Shown here: piece after piece, positions 48,861-59,035 of the stretch
Layout of the letters: each line of letters opens with the position of its first letter
Position numbering within the stretch: the first letter of the stretch is position 1
Assembly: GCF_029784155.1 (NCBI RefSeq)
Contig: NC_073693.1
Span: 335,994,023-336,058,022, forward strand
Origin: Uranotaenia lowii
Lineage: Eukaryota > Arthropoda > Insecta > Diptera > Culicidae
DNA: 64,000 bases
Reading direction: 5' to 3'
Program-made: the position numbers and the translations under genes
The notes under the pieces: model-generated
Seen by the model: only the letters and a program-made list of their open reading frames with translations
What the model was told of the DNA's origin: nothing
Database searches by the model: none

Positions 48861-49050
48861 TTTTTTTTTCGATTAAAGTCGTTTTACAATCTTTATGGCA
48901 ATCGCGACTTTATACGAACGTTGCAGTTGGCGGGCAGTTATTGAAAAACTTATCCGGTACAACTGTGTTCGATGTTTACTCTTGGGCTCGAACTCGCGGA
49001 CAACGGCCCAGAAGGCAACTGACTTGCCAACTGAGCTATATTATAAGCCG
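48861..49050 (-). mobile_element. tRNA-derived SINE, family A, copy 1
   Basis: Same family as 62,028-62,221, in the same orientation. On the minus strand the head has TAGCTCAGTTGGCAAGTC (box A) and GAGTTCGAGCC (box B), and the tail is a run of A's (T's at 48,861-48,869 on the plus strand). The first few bases next to the head have changed. The protein-like frame across it is an artefact. Confidence 0.85.
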
Positions 49051-49169
49051 CAATTTGAATTTGGATTTTTTGGTCTTGTATCTTTTTCAAGGAAACTAGC
49101 TGTTTTCTTACAGGAATTGTGTAATGAGCGTTGTGAAAGATTTACAAAATGTAGTGTGTGATTTACTTT
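49051..49169. other. Short unique spacer
   Basis: Nothing recognised. Confidence 0.3.
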
Positions 49170-49622
49170 CTGTCTGTTGTTTTTGTCGAATTCGCCCCCC
49201 CTCCTCCATGAGAGTCCAGGAAAAGCAATCTAGGTGTTCTACTTTACACTTTTTAAATTACATCTTTTAAATTCTTCATAAAATATTGATGATTGATTAA
49301 GGTAATTCTAGAAAAACAATCTGATCATTTCAGGTGTAAAAAAAAAAGATAAAACTTTGTTCTCAATATGGATTTGGATTGTTTGCTTGAATAAAAAATT
49401 TACCTTCGAGTGGTTTTCTTTCTGCTGTAGCAGGATTCTGAACCTTGGTTTGGTTTCTGAGATTTTGGCTTCAGTTCTGAGTTTAGACTGTTTTTTCTAG
49501 AATTACTTTAATCAATCATTAATATTTAAGAAGAATTTAAAAGTTGTTATTTAAAAGGTGTAAAGTAGAACACCTAGATTGCTTTTCCTGAACCCTCATG
49601 TAGTGAATTCGACAAAAACATC
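49170..49622. mobile_element. About 450-bp foldback element
   Basis: The left arm ('tgtttttgtcgaattcg', 'aggaaaagcaatctaggtgt', 'tctactttacac') is mirrored on the right ('gtgtaaagtaga', 'acacctagattgcttttcct', 'cgaattcgac'-type, 'gaattcgacaaaaacat'). Arms are about 150 bp with a loop near 49,400. A direct repeat 'atcatttcaggtgtaaaa' occurs at 49,324 and again just outside the right end at 49,629. Confidence 0.75.
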
Positions 49623-50106
49623 ATCGAAATCATTTCAGGTGTAAAAAACTTGCACAACAGAAACAACGAATTTAGCAGCTCCTGAAGCTAACTCCGACAC
49701 CACGAAGAAAAAAGAAATCATGTGAGTTATTGCTGTTTCTACCCTCAATTTCCCTTCATTTTTAATTTTTTTCAGAAAATAATATGTTCCTACCCAAACA
49801 ATGTTGAACCAAGTAAACCAATTTCGAGGAATCGAATGATTGCTGTTTTAACCGTCAACATGCGTTTTTTTATTTTAATTTATAGCCTAAATTTTCTCAC
49901 TTGTTGATAGAAAATCTTTTCTGAATATCAAATTTCAAATGAGAATAAACTTATTAATGAGGTTCGATTTCCGTATTATCAAAATCAAAATTGTATTTTT
50001 ATTTTCATGTTTCGGATGCTGTATCCTGTTAATAATTCTCGGTTTTCGGTTCGACTCATCATTAGAAAATAGATATGAATTTTTTTCCTGTTTCGTTTAC
50101 ATAAAG
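49623..50106. other. AT-rich spacer
   Basis: No gene recognised. Confidence 0.3.
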
Positions 50107-50197
50107 TTCTTTTTAGCATCTTCATGGCATTCGCAACTTTGTCAACGTTACTGTTGACGGACAGTAAACTTGAAAAACTTATCGGGTACAATTGTGT
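50107..50197 (-). mobile_element. SINE family A fragment, tail half only
   Basis: It matches the tail half of the family A SINE ('catggcattcgcaacttt', 'ttgaaaaacttatcgggtac', 'aa.tgtgtt'). It stops exactly where the DD37E transposon begins. The head with boxes A and B does not reappear after the transposon's far end. Confidence 0.75.
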
Positions 50198-50199
50198 TA

Positions 50200-52742
50200 A
50201 AGTCTGTTTCACATAGAATCTGGTCAGATGATATAGATCTTTTCTCCGCAAAGAAATAACGTACAACAGAAGTAAAAATTTCATTTTGTAGGGTTTTTAT
50301 TGCACTTTAAGGAAAATATACATACAAATCATTCGTCAGCTTTTCGGATGAATTTTCGAACTTTTTTTGTGATACCACCCATCATTTTCTGCACAGTACT
50401 GCTGGTAACCTCATTCGCCATCTTGTTTCACCACTTTTCCATTTGAGCGGGTTTTTTCATGGTTCTGTCATATTTCTTCAGTTTGCCCTTAACTATTGCC
50501 CAATATTTCTCGATGGGACGAAAATTCGGATAGTTTGGTGGATTGATACTTTTTTCAACAAAATCGATCTTGTTCTCCTTATACCACTTAAGGACATCCC
50601 GGCTGTAGTGGCAGCTTGTCAGGTACGGCCAGAACTTCACCGGACCTTTGTGGGATCGAATGAATGGCAAAACCGTCTTCTGGAGACATTCTTCTTTGTA
50701 AACATTTCCATTCATTGTGTGATGAAAATCTAAGTCATCTTCCCACAACTACAGATCCCTTGCCAAATCATCAACTTACGAGCAAATTTATCTGAGAAAA
50801 CAAACTTGAATCTACTCGCAACATTCCCTTTACGCTTCGCAAGGTAAAATTTGTTACCGGGTATTTGTCCAAAATCTATTTTGACGCAAGTTTCGTCGTC
50901 CATCAAAATGCATCCGTTGTACTTGGTCAACACTTTCTCGTACAACTTCCTTGCCCTGGTTTTGGCAATCAGGTTTTGTATCAGCGTCCTGTTGGGGTGT
51001 TTGCTTGCATGATACAACCGCAAGCCTGCTCGCAAACAAATTCGTCGAGCTGTACTGTGGTTCGTCTTGAACCTTTTCGGCAAAACACGCAAGGAGATTC
51101 CAGGATTATTGTGAACTGATCGAATTACCTTCGCTTGCAGCTCCGGTCATATGTTCCACTTTTACGCCTGGTTTGTTTTGCTCGATCCACCGTAAGGGTC
51201 TCCCGGTAACGTTGCAGCACCGAATTTATAGTCGATTTTGGATATTTCAGGAATTTCGCGATCTTTACCCCTGACCACGTCGGTTTCTCTACGTGAGTGT
51301 GCAGAATTTTCTCTCGCCTTTCGCGTTCCATCGTCGATAACTTTTAACTGACCCCTTCAATTGGCGATTTGCAGCAAAGCTGTTTGACATGCAACGCCAA
51401 CTGGATCTCACTGATGGAACCAACAAAAGGGTGACGATAGCTGTTTTTTAACACGGCTGTGAATACAAACTGTTCCTAAAAACGAGAATTTTGAAAAAAC
51501 TGGTAAATTACAAAAAATGAAAATTACCGAATCTTGTAAGAAAATCATCAATTTAATAGTTTCAATGCTCTTTGCGTTTACAAGTATAGTTTTTCGGGAT
51601 TTTTCTAATAAAATTCTATTGAGATTTTGATTTCGAACCGAGAAGAAGCTTGTATAAAATAAAATCGATTTTATTGCAGAGGAATACACTTTTTTTCCAA
51701 AACAAACATGTTTATTGATCTGAAAACGTTACGAAGACGGAACAATATATTAAATCGGTGGTCTATTCAATTCATACATTCAGCACAAGAGAGGACAGCA
51801 TAAACAGCCAAAGGATTTTCGTCTAGTCGGAAAGACGAGTATTTGGCCAGTAAAATCGACCAAAAAGACTTAGTGGTATGGCGATTCGAATAATTCGAAT
51901 AATGATTTATAATAAACTCTTTTTCCAAAAAACGTAATTTTAATTTTCATGATTCTGGGTATTTAATATATTAGTTACCTTTGTAGGAATCATGCGCTTA
52001 ACAATGTTTCGAATGAATCGTGAGGTAGTTGTTATCCAGTTCTTCTTTTTTGTTTGTAAATTTTAGCCCTTTTCATTTCGCCAGTAGCCGTTTGAATTTG
52101 CGAAAGCAAAATAAGTTGCAATTCGAACGCGTTTGGTAGCAAATTCTTTTCCCATGAGTAATGTCTTCTAATAAACTCGGTGGAAAACTTCAAGTAAACG
52201 TTTGTGAAATAACAAAATGGTTTTTTCCGAAATTTAAAGATGACCAGTGATGAAACCTGCGTCTCTGAAATGTTTCGCACTTATCAATTTCGTTTCAGTT
52301 GATCCTTTGAAAAACCTTTCTCTCGAAATCCTACATTGGAAACCATTACCATTGTCAAGACCTCCCAAGCTGTGGTTAGTTTCCGTAATCTAAAACAAAA
52401 AGAAGATTTACTGTTTAACACGTCAACGTAATTTACTTTTTCTTACCTAATTGTGTCGTCAAATCCTAATAATTATTATATTTTATGCTGAAATTTGGAA
52501 TATTATGTTTTGTTTTGGAAATATTATATGCGTTTTGACATAACAGCTCCTAACATCATCATTTTGATTACATGGCCCTCTGAGTGTCGTTTTGAGCTGC
52601 AAATCGCCAATCCTGATGTAATTTTCACCACTAAGTAAACAAACCATCCGGATCAAAACACTGTCAATAGATTCGCGATATGACAACTAGGGGCGCTGCA
52701 GTAAATGAAAAGATGCGACCAGATTCTATGTGAAACCGACTT
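50200..52742 (-). mobile_element. Tc1/mariner DD37E-type transposon, dead copy
   Basis: 26-bp inverted ends (AAGTCTGTTTCACATAGAAT... at 50,200-50,225 and its complement at 52,717-52,742) differ at one base. Both are flanked by TA (50,198-50,199 and 52,743-52,744). The transposase remnant fills the left half. The right half, 51,332-52,716, is AT-rich with no coding content and makes the element about 1.2 kb longer than usual for the family. The word 'attggcgatttgcagc' near 51,362 occurs in inverted orientation near 52,593, hinting at rearrangement inside the 5' leader. Confidence 0.88.
50428..51331 (-). pseudogene. DD37E mariner-type transposase, frameshifted, catalytic residue lost
   Basis: The transposase would cut at the element's ends and insert at TA. 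On the minus strand the ATG at 51,331 opens a helix-turn-helix region (TWSGVKIAKFLKYPKSTINS). A second helix-turn-helix (VIRSVHNNPGISLRVLPKRF) follows after a frameshift near 51,130. The catalytic core begins with MDDETCVKIDF. After a second frameshift near 50,740 it continues with FWPYLTSCHYSRD and ends with NFRPIEKYW. Spacing from the second catalytic position to the Glu is 37 residues, the mosquito DD37E signature. The second Asp is replaced by Tyr (codon at 50,625-50,623). Two frameshifts plus this change make it inactive. The final KW-stop region runs to about 50,428. Confidence 0.88.
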
Positions 52743-52879
52743 TAAGTAGAATTTGATTCTGTAAAAATATGATATTCTCCTGAAAAAAAACAATGGTTCG
52801 ATTTGGGTTTTCCGAACGATTGTGTCTGTGGACCCGATGCTACTTAACGGACTGAATGGCTGTAAAAATTGGTTGTGCT

Positions 52880-53400
52880 GAATCGTTTACCTTCATTCCA
52901 AAGTCTTATGTACCTCTAGGCAGCAATCTGGGTCCATTATTGTTTACGGTGTTCTGTAACGACATCAACTTGCTGCTCATTGGATGTGGATTCTCCTGTA
53001 CGAGGACGACTTGAAAATATTTTTAATCATAAACAGTCGAACTGGTGGTAATAAATTGCAACGTTTCTTGGACGCAGTTGTGAATTGGTGCGGAATTAAT
53101 TTATTTGATTAAGCGTTGCGAAGTGCTGTATCATCACGTTTGGGAGTAGTAAAAATTTTTTCATGCAAACCTAATAGCAATATTCTGAGCAAGCAGTTGC
53201 ATCGTGTTGGGGAGATAAAGGGTCTTGGCGTTTTGTTGGACAGTCATATGACTTTTAAGCGTCGTCGTTATTCTGTGATACTCGAGAAGACAAACCGAAT
53301 GCTCAGATTTATTAGGACGTTTGAGCAAAGAATTCACTGATCTGGTCTGCTTGCTAGCTCTGTATTACTGTCTGGTGCGATCAATATTGGAATCATCCAC
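52880..53400 (+). pseudogene. Non-LTR reverse transcriptase fragment (Jockey/CR1-like)
   Basis: A conceptual translation shows YVPLGSNLGPLLFTVF, then after a frameshift a YEDDLKIFL segment at the place of the catalytic YADD box (Ala replaced by Glu). WCGINLF, a stop, and the thumb motif IKGLGVLLDSHMTFK with NRMLRFI follow. It has at least two frame changes and two stops. Only the domain 5-7 part of the protein remains, and it meets the Penelope-like fragment at about 53,400-53,480. Confidence 0.72.
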
Positions 53401-53479
53401 TAATGAAAAAGAAATGAAGAAGTATCCTGTAAAGCATGGCAAGAGTGTAAAAAATTCAGTGAAACTGGTCGGCCTCTAA

Positions 53480-54310
53480 GGATTTAAAGTTCGCTGAGGT
53501 AAAAATTTGTTTTTTTTTCGACGTCTCCGCACTTTTCCCCAGTGTACCAACCTTGGACGCCCTCAATAGCTTACGAGGGCACTTGGAACGAAATAGAAAC
53601 AAAACTTCTTCATATTTCAAGGTTAGCGTTTTAAACAAACCATTGGCCCTGGCATGGGCAGCAACTATTACCCACTTTTGGCTGAAGTTTCTATGAGCGA
53701 CCTGGAAGCAGATTCGGGGAAAAGAGAAAGACTTTTCTCACGTGTCTGGTGGCGCTACGTCGATGACATCCTTGTCTCGGTAAAGAAGTGTTATCTCACG
53801 CAGACATTAGAGCTTCTAAACTCCAAACACATGTCTTTAAAATTTACAGGAGGAAAATAACTTCCTATCCTTGGCCGCTTGATCTCAAGGAAAAAGGACA
53901 ACACCATCAAATTCGGACTATATCGGAAACCAACCTCAACCAACCGATACGTTACAGCAGATTCCAACCAATTTGGTGCCCAAAAACAAGCCGCCTTCCA
54001 TTCCATAGCGCACCGCCTGTACGATATTCCTATGGAAAAGGTGAAATTTGGAAAGGAAAAGCATAAAATCCTTGAAGCAGGTTTTTTGAACGGACTTGGC
54101 AACGAATTTGTCATCTAAGTACTCCGAAAACGAGCCCGAAAAAAACACCGAAGTGATGCAACCACTTTCAACAAACTGATGGGATAACAAAAATCCTTCC
54201 TCAATGCGGGCTGAAAACAGCATACAAGATCGGCAACACCCTTAAGGATCGATTGGTCTCCTTAAAGGATAAGATTCCCCAAGATGAGAGATCTGGAATC
54301 TATGAAATTC
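53480..54310 (+). pseudogene. Penelope-like element, reverse transcriptase and start of GIY-YIG region
   Basis: Penelope-like elements encode a telomerase-related reverse transcriptase fused to a GIY-YIG endonuclease. The frame shows FFDVSALFPSVP (motif A) near 53,515, MGSNYYPLLAEV (motif B) near 53,654, and WWRYVDDILVSVKK (motif C) near 53,750. Then come RKKDNTIKFGLYRKPTSTN and FGAQKQAAFHSIAHRL, both characteristic of the family. An in-frame TAA (53,858-53,860) and a second stop at 54,116-54,118 interrupt it. After another frame change the linker before GIY-YIG is seen as KTAYKIGNTLKDRLVSLKDK and SGIYEI. The catalytic GIY-YIG domain itself is not recognisable beyond about 54,310. Both ends are truncated. 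Confidence 0.82.
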
Positions 54311-55102
54311 TCTCCGAGAAACCCTTAGTGAATGAAGATGATCTACCAATTTTATCGCCGCTTTTTATCTTCACCAAAAGAAAAATTTCATAGAGGAACC
54401 ACCTTCCGACGAAGACTACGACAGTCGTATTACGATCCTGCCAGTAATTTCTTCGTGTGATCAGTCGAAAATCGTCCTGTCGATGGGCAACATCGAGCCC
54501 TAAACCAATCGACAAAAAAGGTAATTCTGAATCCTTTATTCCGTTTGCAATAACTTTAAGTGTCATGTCCTGTAATACGTCGTGTGTCGATTAAGTTCTT
54601 ACGTTGGCACAAATTCGCTTAAAAATTAGGTTATTCGCTGTTCGTGGCAAAGATTCTTCGGAACGAAATAGACTGCTCCTGGCTACTTTCTTGCTGTAAT
54701 ATGCGATCTGCAAAACTATGTTTTTAACTTTATTATACTGTCTTCGACTTCATTGAATCCACTTCAACTTTAAGACGCCATATGAAATCTGACTTAATTG
54801 ACAAACTAAAAAAATAGGATAGGCATCATGTAATGTTCAAATAATATTAAGTAGATTATTAAGACCCCTATTTCAGACGAAATAACTCCGAATAAATAAA
54901 TAAATAAACAAATTAACACTTAATCCATCAACATTGCACAATAGGGAAAAATGAATAAACCACGATGAAGCTTGATAATCTAAGAATGCATGTGAGCACA
55001 AACTAAGCCAGAAATTGCGAAGAGTCTGTGCACCCATGGTGGATAACCAGCATACATAAAAAATAGTGTTTTTTTACATTTAATCTCATAGAAAGTTATA
55101 AG
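54311..55102. other. Retroelement debris and AT-rich DNA
   Basis: The stretch to about 54,600 has mixed composition and may continue the Penelope-like fragment. At 54,890-54,912 an (AAAT)n run looks like the 3' tail of an inserted retroelement. No gene is supported. Confidence 0.35.
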
Positions 55103-55363
55103 CTATTCTTATCTAACCTAGATGTGTATGTATGTATGTATTACTACCACCCAGCTAGCAAGGCGCAGCCAGTAGCAGCGAGCAACTTTTACTTTGCAAC
55201 TTGTCCAAGATTCATCATCTAAGTAAATCCAAATGCCTTTGAGTGGACTATTACAAGGGACAAGAAAAGTAAGCAGAGACACTTACATTTCTAAGTAGGG
55301 ATAGGACGAAATTGTCTCCACCGAAAGAACATAGTAAATTTGACTATTCTTATCTAACCTAGA
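55103..55363. repeat. 20-bp exact direct repeats flanking a 221-bp segment
   Basis: 'ctattcttatctaacctaga' occurs at 55,103-55,122 and 55,344-55,363. The intervening 221 bp starts with (TGTA)n and has moderate GC. This could be a long target duplication around an insertion, or a local duplication. Confidence 0.6.
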
Positions 55364-56751
55364 GATCCAAAATTAATAAAAACATAAAAACTCTTATATT
55401 GATTTGGTAAAACATTCACATAATAAATTGGACATTTTAGGACATTTCAGTTTTGAATGATAGATAATTACTGTCAATATTCTGTTTTCTGTGACACAGA
55501 TTCTGAGATCATATTTTCCGGCAACCTGGTTCTCTTCCCAAAATTTCAAAAAAGCTTTTATAATTTGTAAAAAAGCATTATCCAAACTTTGAATTCCAGT
55601 TTTAAACAACTCAAATCGCAAATTTCCATACTGCCGATGGCATTAAATGTCCCACTTCTAAATTTGTCTTCCTAAAGTCGTTCTTCCGTAGGTCGATTGA
55701 AATTCATCGGATGGCAGTAATTAAAATATTCCACCCAATCATCCATCATCAAGCGGCATACGTTTTGTTATCCGCCGAAAACCATTCTATTCGAAAATAG
55801 CCCAAATTCTTCCCGGTTCCCTGAATAATTTCGAGCGTCATCATCCTTCCTATCATCGTCGCCATCAACTTTGTCACCACATCAATGCCGCATCACCCAA
55901 CTTTGGCTGACTGTCTGACTGACAGCTACAACCGGAAAGAGATAGAACATAATGAGATCCGATCGGATTGATTGGTGAACTTGGCAAATTTGCCTGAATG
56001 TGTGTGAGCGTGGATTCACGAAAGCTGATTTGGGGATAATTTCAATAATTCTCGATGACACTAATTACCGGGATTCGATCGAAAAGTATGTCAAGCTACA
56101 GTTCCAGCCGAAAATACCCAAGCCTATCAAAAAGCATCGGAAAGGATTCAATCGTAAAAATATGTTCGACCGCGACTGTCACCAGGCATTTGGACTAACC
56201 ACGTGGGAGGGTGTTGTTGGGTGGATGCGATTAGAAATCGAACTTTTGGGCGCAACTTTTCGCTAATGAGATTCGTCCGAATCGATTGGGGAGATCACAC
56301 AAAACTGATCCCGGCGAAAACAGATTTGCACACCACTTTTGCCGAATCGGTGAATAAATTTGGTGCATTCAAAACTCTTTTTTTCGATTGTAGATAGCCG
56401 AACACTGCACAAATTTTTGACTGCCCCCGACAGGATTTCTGTTAAAACCGGGAAAGGGTAAGGCTAGGGGGAATGTGTTGCAGAATTAATTACCGAATCG
56501 ACGTTTAATTGGTGCACCAGAGCGCCGCCCCACGAAGGGAGCATTAATTAAAATTTGCCTCGATTATTATTGATTTGTAGGATTCCGTGGTTGCGAAAAA
56601 ACTCAATTAAAACTGTCAGTGGAGTGAGCAATCAACTGAAACATTTCTGACAAATAAATTGTATAAAACTGGGTGACTGTCAAATATTGACAGACAACGG
56701 ATAAAGGCTCGTAATCACTTTCGGATGATTATTGAAATAAAAAATCATTTA
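55364..56751. other. Intergenic DNA with GC-richer unique block
   Basis: From about 55,640 to 56,720 the sequence is GC-richer and non-repetitive, with homeodomain-type words such as 'ttaattaccg', 'gcattaattaaaatt' and 'ttaattggtgcacc'. Short frames near 56,000-56,400 do not match any family. A regulatory role is possible but unproven. Confidence 0.35.
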
Positions 56752-58050
56752 AATTGTCAAAATTGTCAAAATTGTCAAAATTGTCAAAATTGTCAAAATT
56801 GTCAAAATTGTCAAAATTGTCAAAATTGTCAAAATTGTCAAAATTGTCCAAATTGTCAAGATTGTCAAAATTGTCAAAATTGTCAAAATTGTCAAAATTG
56901 TCGAAATTGTCGAAATTGTCAAAATTGTCAAAACTGTCAAAATTGTCAAAATTATCAAAATTGTCAAAATTGTCAAAATTGTCAAAATTGTCAAAATTGT
57001 CAAATTGTCAAAACTGTCAAAATTGTCAAAGTTGTCAAAATTGTCAAAATTGTCAAAATTGTCAAAATTGTCAAAATTGTCAAAATTGTCAAAATTGTCA
57101 AAATTGTCAAAATTGTCAAAATTGTCAAAATTGTCAAAATTGTCAAAATTGTCAAAATTGTCAAAATTGTCAAAATTGTCAAAATTGTCAAAATTGTCAA
57201 AATTGTCAAAATTGTCAAAATTGTCAAAATTGTCAAAATTGTCAAAATTGTCAAAATTGTCAAAATTGTCAAAATTGTCAAAATTGTCAAAATTGTCAAA
57301 ATTGTCAAAATTGTCAAAATTGTCAAAATTGTCAAAATTGTCAAAGTTGTCAAAGTTGTCAAAGTTGTCAAAATTGTCAAAATTGTCAAAATTGTCAAAA
57401 TTGTCAAAATTGTCAAAATTGTCAAAATTGTTAAAATGTCAAAATTGTCAAAATTGTCAAAATTGACGAAATTGTCAAAATTGTCAAAATTATCAAAATT
57501 GTCAAAATTGTCAAAATTGTCAAAATTGTCAAAATTGTCAAAATTGTCAAAATTGTCAAAATTGTCAAAATTGTCAAAATTGTCAAAATTGTCAAAATTG
57601 TCAAAATTGTCAAAATTGTCAAAATTGTCAAAATTGTCAAAATTGTCAAAATTGTCAAAATTGTCAAAATTGTCAAAATTGTCAAAATTGTCAAAATTGT
57701 CAAAATTGTCAAAATTGTCAAAATTGTCAAAATTGTCAAAATTGTCAAAATTGTCAAAATTGTCAAAATTGTCAAAATTGTCAAAATTGTCAAAATTGTC
57801 AAAATTGTCAAAATTGTCAAAATTGTCAAAATTGTCAAAATTGTCAAAATTGTCAAAATTGTCAAAATTGTCAAAATTGTCAAAATTGTCAAAATTGTCA
57901 AAATTGTCAAAATTGTCAAAATTGTCAAAATTGTCAAAATTGACAAAAAATGTCAAAATTGTCAAAATTGTCCAAATAGTCAAAATTGTCGGAATTGTCA
58001 AATTGGTCAAAATTGCCAAATTGTCAAAAATTTCATAATTGTCAAAGTTG
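56752..58050. repeat. 9-bp satellite array, second locus (AAAATTGTC)
   Basis: About 130 units of AAAATTGTC run from 56,752 to about 57,945, followed by a degenerate tail to 58,050. Single-base losses at about 57,003 and 57,435 shift the register. The unit equals block B of the array at 40.2-43.3 kb. Open frames on both strands are by-products of the 9-bp period. Confidence 0.97.
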
Positions 58051-59035
58051 ACATGCATAGTTTTGGATATTATGTTTTCAAATGTTGAAAGAATTTGTGA
58101 AAAAAATAAATAGACAAATGAATGTTTCTTTTCAAAGGAGATTCATTTTCACAAAAAGCTTTTCCTGAACAATCAATCATCAAACAAAATTTCTCGGAAA
58201 GACTGGAATATCACCCATATTGAAATTTCCTCTTGGCATTGAGAGTCATTCGAATTGCTTTCACTTTGCCGTAGCAAGTCATTTATCAGCTGCTTATCCA
58301 AACAAACCATTTTAATCAGCCATTTCTGGGTTTGTTTCATGCTGCCAAACACTTTCATCCCGGGCAGGAAAACACATTCCAAGCCAGCCACATCGTCGAG
58401 GAGCTGGCTGTTGCCGTGTAAATTTTAATCAAAACCTTCATAAATGGCATTTCCCGTTGTTCTCCCGTTCGTTTTCGTTACACGCCGAAGGCACTGTTTT
58501 TCCCGAAACAAAGTCTCAAAATGAAGCCATTTTTTGCCGGAGCCCTGACTTCCAAACCTCTGCTGCTTTCCCTATTTTCATTATTAATGAAAATATCCAC
58601 CTCCCTTCCGATCCCGAACGTCTACAAGCCTTTTCGATTCACAATAAAAAAAAAAAGAACCACCAGAAAAGTGTGTAGAGCGCTCAACCCTTTTTTCTCG
58701 AGTCATTTTTTTTTTCATCCTGGAAGAGGATGTCCTGAGTAGAAAAAATGGCACCAATTCCCGGCGGCTGCGGCGACAAAGACGATGACGAGGACGATGA
58801 CGACGACGTGAGGCTGAGATGAGAACTGGAGCCTGTTTTTTTTTCTCTCTCTAGAGCCCACAATCGGTGTAAAAACCAACAATTTTTGGTTTGCTTTTTT
58901 TTTGCTCCCTGACTTTTTCTTTAGAGTAAACTGCAAGACAGTTAACCCGGCAGTGGGTTTTCGTTCTTGACTTATTTTAATATGTTTTAAACTGAGCGGC
59001 AAACCCACCACCGGGGCTAGATAATGCAATGAATT
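58051..59035. other. Intergenic DNA, partly GC-richer
   Basis: A unique GC-richer block spans about 58,140-58,830 and includes a (GAY)n purine/pyrimidine run at 58,777-58,810. No gene is recognised; frames on both strands lack family features. Confidence 0.35.

Noticed and set aside
56725..58058. Long open frames in the second satellite
   Set aside because: Same period artefact; register slips join unrelated tripeptide repeats.
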